A stretch of 64,000 nt of DNA. Origin: Campanula takesimana. Lineage: Eukaryota > Streptophyta > Magnoliopsida > Asterales > Campanulaceae. The stretch is from positions 1,914,490 to 1,978,489 of the forward strand of contig JAOWBW010000388.1 in assembly GCA_026119855.1 (NCBI GenBank). The letters run 5' to 3'. The first letter of the stretch is position 1. Every line of letters begins with the position of its first letter. Made by a program: the position numbers and the translations under genes. The notes beneath the pieces were generated by a model, which saw only the letters and a list, made by a program, of their open reading frames with translations, was not told where the DNA came from and searched no databases. Positions 23,543 to 34,481 of the stretch are shown in pieces.

Positions 23543-24354
23543 CCCCAATTTCAATCTCCCTTTAATTACTCTTTGCTTATGTATGATTAGATTAAAATGT
23601 TATTAGATCTCAGGGTAATGAGGTTTTTCTTGGATCTTAGTTAAGTTTGTATTATGAGAAGCAAAGCTAGATCTTGCTCTGTAATGTTTACTCTACTTTG
23701 TTTGTACATCATTATGGCAAAACATGAAGTATTATTATTACTTTTAATTTTAATTGTGTTTTCATTCATATTCATATTCTTGCAATTGCATTTTTGTGAA
23801 AGAATCTGATTTGTAATTTTATGAATGTCAAACAAAAGAAACCTCCAATCAGATCAGATGGTCATTCTTCCAGGTTACCAGTACTACTATCTCTATCCCA
23901 AAATGAACGTCAGAAAATGCTATTTTGGGATTTTGGGACGGACAGAGTAATATTTTTATTTCAACTCTACTCAAATTTCGTAAGTACTCGGTAACCTTAT
24001 GGCTGGCACCGATCAAGAATCACATTTCAGGCCATTTTCGTATTTATCATACAGTATGAAGTACTATTTGATAAATACGGAGAACTTATTTTGGTACTTT
24101 GGGACATTTTAGATCATAGCCGTCTGAACAAAAAAACACACACAAAAATACCCTGCAACAAAGTCATTTAGGTCTGGTAGAACCATACAATTAACTAAAA
24201 GAGACATGGTTACGGTTGAAGATAAACAACGAGTTTAACACGCAAAGTTACTGATTTTGTCCTTCAGTAATTGTTTCTTAATTTGCTCATAATACAAACC
24301 AGTTAAAATATTATTAGTAGGCATCCTATAACCAGCGAGTGTTGAGTCGTTATT
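23543..24354. other. convergent 3' spacer with small MITE
   Basis: Between the stop codons of the DUF3339 and SEP-like genes. A hairpin near 23893-23948 with CTATCCCAAAATGA and GGGACGGACAGAG ends looks like a very short Stowaway-like element. Nothing else is recognised. Confidence 0.5.
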
Positions 24355-27300
24355 TTAGGCTGGCCAAACTTGCATTTGGTTATTCAGGCTTATTGTTCCA
24401 GAAGTCACTCCTGACATTTGATCATTCTGGTACCTGCATTCACAGTAAACACATTCTTCTTCATTCTGTTTTATATTAATTTATCATTTGATGAATTGCA
24501 ATAAATTTATTTGATTGATAAAGAAAAGCAAAGAAATTACCCGATCTGCAATGTGGTTTCACAGAATGCAGGAGGATGAAGGAGCATATGATTATGATTA
24601 CCATCAGCCTGATGAGTTAGTTGCTGACCGTACATTGGTCCGCTCATGTTTGGGATATCCCATTGGAGACCACGCATCGGCATTTGGCTTCCTTCTCCTA
24701 ACTGTACACACACAAACAGGTTTCTTAATGTCCACGAGCGAGTTTTGGAAATATATTATATTGAGAAATGGTAAGTAGTAGTATTAAACACATACTTCTG
24801 CTTTAAGAGTCTTGTTAGTTTCATTAAGAAAGTGTTCCTGAAAGAAAAAATAAAACAAGCATTTTATTTTGGATAATGGTGAAGAGAAGATTAAATTGAT
24901 GAAAGAGATGGAGTTTTAGCTTTTGATATTGCACCTGCTTTTGGTGTTCATAGAGCTTATCGATCATGTCTTGAGTCTGGCAATTAGGAAACAAGCACCA
25001 AGAAGCATCAGAATTGTTAATAAAAAAAAAAACGTAAAAAGTATCATGAACAATTTGAATTTAAAAGATCGAATACATAGTATATACCCTTGTGGATCTG
25101 ATCTGTTTGAGTGAATAATGAAGCTGCCTCTCCATTGATTCAAGCTCTTTGCTGGTCATGGATTCAAGGTCCTCACCATCGAAATTCCTGATGAAACAAA
25201 CTCTTAGGGGCTAGAGAAAGTTTTAGGCAGTGGAATATGAATCGTATTAAGAGCGAGGAACTTGCCTTTGAAGGCGTTTAAGAGAATCGTAGCGTTCTTT
25301 TACCCTCAAGTATTCCAGGTAGCTGCGCTGTTCCTACGAAGATTGGTCCAAAAAAGAAGCAGCATGAAGATTGAGAAAATAGGAGCAACAAAAGTTACAA
25401 AGGCAATGAAATGATGAAGAATAGAGAATAGAACCCACATCAGTAATGTAAGTAAAAAATGAAATGTGGTCCAATATAAAATTAGTGTTTGGAGAGGAGG
25501 GTAAAGCATTGATCCTTCAGGCAGTTTTTAACGGGAGGTGATGAGTGGTCAAATACTCGCACTGAAATATGCGAGATGGGTGTCCGCCCCAAGCCTATTT
25601 ACGACTAATTGGGCGCTCCCATTTTCACCAATCTGATCCCTATCTGCTAAAACCTAAAACCCCATTTCCCACACCCACCACTTTTTTTCACCAACTTAAT
25701 AGAAATACAGATAAAGAGCACTGTACTGCAGATTATTGTAAGAGCAGAACAAATGCATTAGGAATGTTATGGTACATCACAGATCGTTATAAAATACTTT
25801 TCATGTCCCGGAAAGTGAGTGTCTTTTTTTTAGCATAACTTTGTCCCTAAATGTTTTTTTTTCGAATTTTTTTTCACCGGTCTCTTTATACGTGAAAAAC
25901 TCTTTATACGTGAAAAACTACATGTTTGGAAAGGAGATTACAAGATTATATATGAATCTTTGCCACCAAAGTGTACAAAAAGTTGACATTTTCAGTGTCC
26001 CTTAAAATGAAAGTAGTAGTAATACATACAGGTTTTCACATTCAAAAATAGGCAGCATGGACAAGAGTTAAAAGTAGATCAACAAGAGTAGAAAAAGTGG
26101 GGGGGGGGGGAAGGAGGGCTGCCTGCGCCCAAAAGCGATGACTCGAATCCTTGCCCAGAACCTTTACAAAAGCCCCTGCTCGGGGGTCGATCGGGATAGC
26201 GGACCCAAAGCTATGGAACTTGGGTGTGGGTCTTTTGTCGAAATGGACTACCTTTTTTTATTATTATTATTATTGAATATTGAATCAAATGTGATAGAGA
26301 AAGAGACGGAGAGAGTTTACCAGATCGTCTTTTGCGGATACAATTGGCTCTGGAGGTCCAAAGTTGCACTTCTCATATCTTTCAAGTGTTTTCATCATGC
26401 TTCAAAAAAATATGGTAAAATTAAAAATAAATTAAAGATGAAAGAATAATTTGTTTAAATTCCACAATATATTTTCACTCCATCCCAAAATGATGGTTCA
26501 ATGTTATTTATGTTATATCCCTCAACACCTCCACTGCTACTCCAACTGCAGCCTGATGACTTAACTGAACTAAATAATGATTACTCGTTTGTATGTCAAT
26601 AAGTGTTCATTTCTTAGTATGAAGAAATTTAAGAAAATCGACTTGATTTTCAAGCACATTAGTAAATTGATCACATAACAGTCCCTCCCTATTCACCAGT
26701 GTTCTAATAGACCCCCGTCTAGGACGATTAGACCCCGCCTAGGCGCTAGGCGTTTATGAAACGCCTAGGGCCCGTCTAGGATATTATAGTTATTTATGAA
26801 TTCTCGGCCCCGCCTAGGCCCTGTCTAGGCGCTAGGCACCCTTGCAGTGCCTATCGTTTTTTAGAACCTTGCTATTCACCTTATAGATTTGTAGTATTAT
26901 AAGTATATATTCTGAATATATAGAGATAACACTTTGGGTTTATTAAAAAAGATGTTAGTAACTTCATTAAAAGTGGATTCTCTAGGGACAATTTTTCTTT
27001 CAGATATTTGATATTCATTTAATTAAGGATAAGGCATAATTAACCAGTTAATTCACACTTATATTTACCACTAATGAAAAGTCATATTTTCAAGAAAGAG
27101 CAAGCGGATGCGCCCGACTCATTATTTGTGCTTGCTATATAAGCAGTTAAATGATGAAAATGTTAAAATGATTCCTTATAGTTATGGAGCAACTTGATCG
27201 CAATTTCGCCATGCTTAGTAAGACCTATACTTATGAAATGACCAAAAAGAAAACATGAAAGGAAAAAGAATACCGAAAATTCTCTAGTGTACATATGGTT

Positions 27301-27893
27301 AATGGTTGTAATTAGTATAATGACATGATTTTTCTTTTCATCGAAATGATATCAAGACAATAATATAAACAAAATGTGATCATGAATGAACCTACAGGAG
27401 TTTGCAAATGATTGAATACAACATGAATGATTATAAGGTTAAATGAGAATATGGGAAGTTGTGTTTCTTAGATAACCTTAATTCGTTACACTCAAATAAT
27501 TTCCAGATTCATCATACATTTTTCGCAAAATGTTAGTCACTAAACTTGGTGCTCATAACAAAATACTACTAATTGCAAAAAAAAAAAAAAAAAACTTATA
27601 ATTCAATCAAACATAAATGAAGTTAAACTAAAAAGAGAATTAGCTGAACACTCTTCTACTTAGTAAGAAGAGTGAGGTAGTCTCTTATATTTTGCTCTTG
27701 TGGAACTTAGGCAAATAAATGTACAAATACCTAATTCTCAAAAGGAACAAACTTGATAAGTTCAAGAATTAACCTTGTAATCAAAATATGATCTCTTCAA
27801 ATGCTTAAACTAATTTTTCTCTTATATAAGAACAAGGAAACATATACCATCCACTCCTTTTGTGCTTGTGTCAAGATTAAGATCCAAAACCCT

Positions 27894-27931
<38 letters not shown>

Positions 27932-28344
27932 TGTGCACTATAGGCTATCTACTCCATTTGTGCTTCTATTATTAATATCCAAAACCCTAGATAGATAGAT
28001 ACAGATAGAGATAGAGAGAGAGGGGAGGGGAGAGGGAGAGAAAAATATGCATTATAGATTCAGAAGATTGGATCTATGTCAACTAGAGTTGTCAGAAACC
28101 CTAATGAACCATTTTATACAGTAATCTGGCCTGAAAATTGAATTGTGAAGAAATTAAACCTGGAAGTGCTGGTGAACTCATAGAGCTTGCCTCTGGTGGA
28201 GAAGATGATGAGAGCAACCTCAGCATCACAAAGTACAGAAAGCTCATAAGCTTTCTTCAAAACTCCATTCCTTCTCTTTGCAAATGTCACCTGCCTGTTT
28301 ATCTTGTTCTCTATTCTCTTCAACTCTAACCTTCCTTTCCCCAT
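24355..28344 (-). CDS. MIKC MADS-box transcription factor, SEPALLATA (AGL2) class
   Basis: Eight minus-strand exons: 28344-28160, 26399-26321, 25333-25266, 25187-25088, 24976-24935, 24837-24796, 24701-24541 and 24433-24355, encoding 251 residues. Exon sizes (185, 79, 68, 100, 42, 42) are those of MIKC genes. The MADS domain spans residues 1-60 (MGKGRLELKRIENKINRQVT), then an I region and a K domain with RYDSLKRLQR, EDLESMTSKELESMERQL and SLKQIRSTR. The C-terminal TLQIGYQ at about 222-228 is the SEP-class hallmark. SEP proteins are nuclear E-class factors that form tetramers with other MADS proteins in floral organ identity. Intron 3 uses a GC donor (AG then GCAAG), a tolerated variant. A Met nine codons upstream is in frame, but MADS starts at MG. 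Long GA tracts lie in intron 1 and the 5' leader. Confidence 0.94.
26100..26240 (-). repeat. possible tRNA-derived SINE remnant
   Basis: After a run of G on the plus strand, the minus strand reads GGATTCGAGTCATCG, which fits the Pol III B-box consensus. It lies 80 bp from SEP-like exon 2, inside intron 2. I see no clear A box, poly-A tail or target duplication. Confidence 0.25.
26697..26871. mobile_element. hAT-type MITE
   Basis: A 175-bp element with ends CAGTGTTCTAA and (complement) CAAGGTTCTAA, full of CGCCTAGGCGCTAGG motifs. Perfect 8-bp duplications CTATTCAC lie at 26689-26696 and 26872-26879. It is in intron 1 of the SEP-like gene, about 300 bp from exon 2. Confidence 0.88.
27835..28045. 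repeat. duplicated segment with GA tracts in SEP-like intron 1
   Basis: Two neighbouring copies share CCACTCCTTTTGTGCTTGTG-like and ATCCAAAACCCTAGA segments, each followed by a GA-rich run (27894-27930 and 27990-28042). GA repeats are known binding sites for plant BPC proteins, which regulate several MADS-box genes; a role here is inference. Confidence 0.6.
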
Positions 28345-28378
28345 TTTCTTCTTCTTTCCCTTACTTTTCAAACCCTAA

Positions 28379-28401
28379 TCTCTCTCTCTCTCTCTCTCTC
28401 T
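28379..28401. promoter_or_regulatory. CT/GA tract in SEP-like 5' leader or promoter
   Basis: An uninterrupted CT repeat on the plus strand, a GA repeat in the sense of the gene, lies about 35 bp upstream of the start codon. It is a candidate BPC/GAGA-factor site. Confidence 0.5.
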
Positions 28402-28769
28402 AGATATCTCTCTCTTTGCAATTCAGACACACACATATAGATATAGAGATGTGTAAGTAACATAGAAAGAAATCAAAGGTGGAAAAAGATTGGTAAGAAA
28501 GGAGCTTGATACCTTAACCTAATGTTGATGTTGTAATGAATGCTGTGGGACCCGATTCGTGCTACGTGTCAGCAGATTAAGTGAGGAGTTTCCTTGAACT
28601 TTCTGCTTCTTGTTTGGCTGTAAAGTGGGTCCCATCAACACGTGTATATGGAACAGATGAGAAAAAGCAAGTTAATTAACCTGCACAAGGGTTAGTTTTT
28701 TTAATAGTGGCTTTCTTCATTCTTTAAAATAAGAAATATGACAAAATAATAAATGAATGGAAACATATA

Positions 28770-29080
28770 CTCCCTCTATCCCATTTAAAACTTCACATTT
28801 TACCCAAATGGGTGTTCCGTTAAAAACTTCATTATTTCCTAAAATAGTAAAAAATATAGGCCCCACTTGTCATACCCACTCACTTCTTTCTCTCACATAC
28901 TTAAATTATGGGGCCCACTTGTCATACCCACTAACTTTCCCCTCTCATATATTTATATTGTAGACCCCACTTGTCATACCCACTGATTTTTTTCCTCTCA
29001 CAACCCTTCTTACACTCACCACTTTCCTTAATTTGTGTGCCACTACCAAAATTGTGAAGCTTCAAATGAGACGGAGAGAG
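28770..29080. mobile_element. Stowaway-type MITE
   Basis: TA-flanked, with CTCCCTCTATCCC and GAGACGGAGAGAG ends. The inside repeats CCCACTTGTCATACCCACT three times with small changes, an internal expansion not seen in the other copies. Confidence 0.7.
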
Positions 29081-30108
29081 TAATGAGAATTTATATGAGA
29101 ATTTTTTTTATATAAATTAAAATAAGTTGAATAGTAAAATGTAAACATCATTTTGGACAGAGTGAGTAAAAGAAAATGGATAACTATACAAGGTGTTTCA
29201 AAAATTTTAGATTTGAAAAAGATTCAATGCAACCAAAATGATTTTGACTCCGATGATTGCTTTGTGTTGGATGGTGTGTATCCAGTTAAAAGAGGTATTC
29301 TGATGTATAGGCATGTTCTGACCTTTCTGCCTCACTTGCTATTGGCCACCATTAGTATGCAAGTTAGAGACTAACATTTAATTGATTCCTCTTTGAAATG
29401 GTTCACTTAAATATACTCATAATTACATCTGTAAGTAATATGGGATATTTTGAGCTTTAATTTGTCATTCACTCAAAATTCATTTTAATACGATAAATAT
29501 AATATCTTAATCTACTCAATATTTTGATTTCAAGCGTGCAACTACATTTTATTAACCGTAAAATGAAGTGAAATGTAATTTTGGTGAAAAGTTGGTCAAA
29601 CACACTGAATTTTCAAGGCCAAATTTCGAGCAGTTTTTGCAGTGACATTGTGTGATGTGTACGTGAAGGAAAGAAACCCTAATACGTGCTGGGCAATGGG
29701 CCAATCAACAGACGAGCCCAATTGACCACAGGTAATGGGTATGTTTTGGATAAATCATTGTCTCAACAATAGAATTTATTTTTGTCGGGTCAAAATGATG
29801 GAGGCCCAGGTCTCACTTCTCAGTATCCATCCTAATTACTCCCGCCGTCAGGTCAGAGTAGAGTAAGTGTCTACCCATCCATTTATCTTACTTCTCTGTA
29901 TCCAACCTAATTACTGCTGCCATTTCAGAGTAAGTGTCCACCCATCCATTTGTTCGGGAATTAAAAAAATAGTAAAAGTGATGTTAGTGTTGTGAGTATG
30001 AAAAGTGAGGTAGGAGAGAGAAGTTGGAGTAAAGAATAGTAAGTTGATTAGTGTTGTAAGTGTAAAAGTAAAGTAAGAGAAATCATAAGTGGGAAGAATA
30101 GATCCACA

Positions 30109-31050
30109 CCAATTTGGTTCCACGATTTGCACCCCCCCTCCCCGGCGTGCAAAAAAAGAGCATCTATGTCATTCAAACTTGCACACTATTAAAGTGCTCA
30201 AGCCTTTATGCTAGTTGCTTTTCACATTTTCTTTATGTTAGGAAAATTCTACAAAAAAGAACTCGAATTACAGAATAAATGATAAATAAATAAATTTGAG
30301 AATGAATAAACAGAAACTAGACCGAATGTTTTGTGCCGAGCCGTGTGTTGAACACACTGTCCTTAAGACTTATTCGCCCCCTCACCGTGAGTGCTTGAGG
30401 TTGTCGTCGGACGCTAGTCTCCCAGGATAACTCGCACGAACTAGATGCTTCCCTGCACTAAGAGACTCCGGCGAATTGAGGTTGTGCCTGGACAATATCA
30501 CCACTGATGTCAATGCAGGAGGCCAAAGGAGGAATGAACAAAAATGCAACAAAGAAGATGCTGTGGATATTGCTGGAAAATGTGTTTCTTTCTGTGTTAT
30601 GTTTCTCTCCTAAATTGCTTGCTTCTTCAACTGGTTTGTAGCTCTATTTATACAAGTTCAAGAGCTTGTACATAAGCCAAAATTTATTTAAAAAAGGATA
30701 AGATTAATCCTTTAATTAATTCTGATAAGATAAGGCAAAACCTTCACTTGGCATTCCAGTTCATATGATGGGATGAATCTGATTTTTGACAAAAACTTTT
30801 GATTGAAAAACAAAAATTAATTGCAAAAGGTGAGCTAGCACGGACAAGCCAAATTGGTGCTACATTCGTGTCCGTAGGTTGCGTGCACACATGAGTTCGA
30901 TGGTCCCAAACCAATTTGGGTTCATGATTTGCACCCCCTGCGCGCGAGAGAGAGCCTTTATGCCATACAAGCTTGAACACTACTAAAGTGCTCAAACCTT
31001 TATACTAGCTTTCTTTCACATTTATTTCTAATGTGGGATAAAACACAATA
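30109..31050. repeat. direct repeats of about 130 bp flanking a spacer
   Basis: Two similar segments (30109-30240 and 30911-31045) share CCAATTTGG, GATTTGCACCCCC, ACTAAAGTGCTCAA and TTTCACATTT in order. About 670 bases lie between. It could be the remains of an LTR element or an old duplication; I cannot define termini. Confidence 0.45.
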
Positions 31051-31478
31051 TCCCCATTTCAACCCACCAACTTCAAGCCTTTGTATCTCATTCATCACAA
31101 CACCAAATTGGACAAATGAATACATTATCTCAATGTTCTCATGGAGTAGAACACAAACTCACAAAAAAATTTGTCATTCGACAAATTATTTTTCACGGAA
31201 ATAAATCATATTTCCTTCACATAATACAAAATACACTTATTTTTCCAACACTTTCCATATGGGATAAACTTATTTTCATTGACAAAATATTTATCACGAA
31301 AATAATTCATATTTCCTTCACAAAATATACATTTTTTCCAACATGACTTTCAAAACCATAAAGTCCAAATTACAAATTATCAAAACTGAATTACGAAGCT
31401 TCACTTAGAGGGTTGTTAACCTTTATAAATTTATTTTGTCCATAAAAACTAATTTTTGAAACATGAACAAACTTTCTA

Positions 31479-31910
31479 CTCCCTTTGCCCCATACTAAAT
31501 TTCTTACTTTTTTTTGTTTGTCCCCGACTAAAGTTTTTAGTTAATTTTTTACCTTAAATAGACAATGGGGTCCACTTGTCATTGTAACAATAAAAACTTT
31601 CTACTCACTTTCTCTCTTACTTTCTCCTATTTTACTTTTCATATTCATAACATTTATTTTTTCACAATCTTTATGTAAAGTTAAACTAAGAAGGGAAATA
31701 ATAAACTTACAAAAAATGACTACAAAATGTGGGTTACAAAATGAGGTGTCATAATTGTATTAACGTTTTTTATTAAAGTGTGCCGGATCCACTATTGATG
31801 TAGCCAATAAAATATCGCCATCATATCTTGTATCCTTCATTTTATAACTTTCTTTTGTAAGTCTAGCATTGTCCGACTAACTAAGAAATTTAAGTAAGGG
31901 AGGGTGAGAG
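31479..31910. mobile_element. Stowaway-like element interrupted by a MITE
   Basis: Left part begins CTCCCTTTGCCCC after TA; the right part ends AAGGGAGGGTGAGAG before TA. The middle is split by the Mutator-like MITE at 31693-31878, so this element is the older one. Confidence 0.6.
31693..31878. mobile_element. Mutator-like MITE, copy 4 (nested)
   Basis: A 186-bp element beginning GGGAAATAATAAACTTAC, which matches the complement of the right end of copy 1. Perfect 9-bp duplications AACTAAGAA lie at 31684-31692 and 31879-31887, inside a Stowaway-like element. Confidence 0.82.
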
Positions 31911-32233
31911 TAACAATCTAAATAATATTACTCGGACGCGTTGAATCCCGACAAGTGTCCCCCATGTTGTGGAAAAGCAATTAACAAAGACCTCGGATAA
32001 ACAAAAATATTCAAAAAGTTAATGATAAATTCAGAATATACTGTATTCAAGTAAAGCATTACCCTAAAGTCCAATCCCGGGAGTCAAATTCTGGGGGGAT
32101 AAGGAGAAGTGACGGGTCCTGGTTCTATCAATACATTATCTTTCTGGACACGCGTCTCTCCTTCTTTGGCTTATGTGTATCACTATGTTTTCGTACCATG
32201 CTCTCGTGTCGCCTTCTAATTGACGGCATGGAT

Positions 32234-32912
32234 TAGGGCCGTCAGCGGTTTGGTACAGACCGCGGTTTTAGACCAAACTTAACCAAACTGTGCAGTTTGG
32301 TTCGGTTTTTAAGTATTGGTGGTTCGGTTCGGTTTCAATAATTGGTAAACCGCGTAGTTCAATTTGGTTTATGGTCTGACCCTCCAAACCAAACCAGACC
32401 GAACTTAACCAAACCAAACCACCCTACTAAACCGTTAGACCACATATATTAATCATATATTTGTATGTTAAGTAACATCTACTTTTGAATTATTAAAAAT
32501 TCTTGCATTATACCATTACTAACCTCTCGTTTTGTACCTTGCACAATATTTATTTCATTGTTTGTTATCTTTGCTGAGGCACATAGTGAACAAAGTACAA
32601 ATAGTGTGTTCACTTATTTCCACTTCCTTATTCGTTATATATTCCTCTACTTCCAAATTTTCTCATTTAGAGAGAGTCGAAACTATAATTTAATCGTGAT
32701 ATAAACAATGGTTTGAAACTATGGTTTAAACCACGGTTTGAACAACTTTATTGAACATCGGCCTGAACCAAACCGAACCAAACCATTGCGGTTTGGTTCG
32801 GTTTGATTTTTTTTGTGGTTCGGTTCGGTCTGGAATTTTCCCAAACCGATGCTTAGTGGTTCGGTCTCTAAAATGGCCGAGACCGAACCAAACCGAACCA
32901 TTTACACTCCTA
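32234..32912. mobile_element. hAT-type non-autonomous element
   Basis: A 679-bp element rich in GGTTTGGTTCGG and its complement at both ends. It begins TAGGGCCGTCAGCGG and its other end in complement begins TAGGAGTGTAAATGG. Perfect 8-bp duplications GCATGGAT lie at 32226-32233 and 32913-32920. It codes for no transposase. Confidence 0.9.
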
Positions 32913-33476
32913 GCATGGATAATTTTAGAGTTAAACTCCGTTAGTAATTTTTTACGAAGAATATACAAAAAAAGTTATAAAATCTTAGGTTTAATAACTG
33001 TACTGCTGTTTTTAATTAGAGTGTTTGCAGCGACGGAGGGAGTATTTCATAACTGACATATTTTTCCTTAATTTTCGTGCAAAGACGGTTTGTACAATTT
33101 AAAATGAGACGGAGTGAGTATTTCATAACTGACATATTTTTCTTTTTATTTGCTTCAAAACAAATGTTACTTCCTTAAAAAATATAATGCTAATTTAGAA
33201 GGTTGCAAATAAAGTATAAATATTCAAGCATAATTTTTAAAAAACTTGAAAAGTTAAACATGATTTTATACTGTCAAAATATGTACTGTACTCTTATTTC
33301 GAAAGTGACAAGATGCCACCAATTATCGGAGCACCCATAGTAAAATGCATGGCAAATTCAACTAATTTGGCCTTTTTCAGAACAATGGGAGGGAGAGCAT
33401 GATGTCAGCTGAAATATGAGCACTTTAATTTGTCTGATTTTAAGGTTTGGAGTATGAGGTAAAGTAACACCGGATT

Positions 33477-33826
33477 TAAGCCTGGCAATTGGGCGGGTCG
33501 GTCTAGGCGGGTTCTATCGGGTTGACGGGTTAAGGCGGGTTTGCCCGCCACAACCCGTTTAATTTTACGGGTCAAATGGGTCGGGTAGCGGTTTGTGTCG
33601 GGCCGGGCCGTTTATTATTATTTATTTATTTTTTGCTTTTTTACCTTAGGATGTCGCCCCGAGCTATTTGTTTTTGCGGGGTTGAAACGGTCGGGTTGAG
33701 TCGGGTCAACCCGTTAAGCTTCGCGGGTTGAAACGGATGACCCGCTAACTTAAATGATTTGGGTCGGGTAATTAGCGAGTTGGGTCGGACGGGTTAGCGG
33801 GTGACCGGCCACAATTGCCGGGCCTA
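33477..33826. mobile_element. hAT-type non-autonomous element
   Basis: A 350-bp element with ends TAAGCCTGGCAATTG and (complement) TAGGCCCGGCAATTG, and GC-rich subterminal CGGGTCGG/CCCGCC repeats. Flanking 8-mers ACCGGATT and ACCAGATT match at seven positions. Confidence 0.82.
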
Positions 33827-34018
33827 ACCAGATTATAATCCAACAATGGTGATTTCTAGAAAAAATAATTAATTATATTCTATTATTTTAATTATAATAA
33901 AAATTTATCACAATATTTAAAATTTATTTATTTTAATCAATGGGAAATTGGTTTCTAGGCATTAAGATCCATCATTTATGATTTAGAAACTACCTCTAAT
34001 GATAAAAAAAAAAAAAAA

Positions 34019-34273
34019 CTCCGTCCTACTTGAATTAGGACAAATTTTTATTTTTGGCGTCTCATTCAAATTAGGACAACCCCAACCAAAATGGAAGTGT
34101 TTTATTTAATGAGACCCACATTCACACTCACAACAACTTTTCACTTATTATTCTCTACCCCACTTTCTCACTCTTACTTCACTTTTCATACTCACAACAC
34201 CTGCTCCACTAACATTTTTTCCTTAATTCCAGTGCCCAACCCAAAAATCCTAAATCGGGTGGGACGGAGGGAG
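34019..34273. mobile_element. Stowaway-type MITE
   Basis: Begins CTCCGTCCTACTTGAATTAG after an A-rich tract and ends GGGACGGAGGGAG before TA. Close relative of the truncated copy at 22886-23125. Confidence 0.7.
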
Positions 34274-34481
34274 TATGTATTTTCCATAGTGTTTCAAATA
34301 AAAGTGATTAAGTGATATCTTACGTCGGAAAGACGGAAAGATATGGTCTTAATCGTAATCGTGAGGGATAAGCTTCCATATATTATTACTAGACATTGAT
34401 ACTATTACGTAAGCTTGTAATAAGAAGTCAAGTGGACTCAACATTCTTGTGTTTCGTAACTAGTGTGGAGTTTTTTTTTTA

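Noticed and set aside
23341..23565. Second frame overlapping the DUF3339 gene
   Set aside because: A shifted-frame shadow of the GC-rich DUF3339 coding sequence.
32719..33056. Overlapping frames on both strands with NQTEPN-like repeats
   Set aside because: They translate the GGTTTGGTTCGG subterminal repeats of the hAT-type element at 32234-32912.
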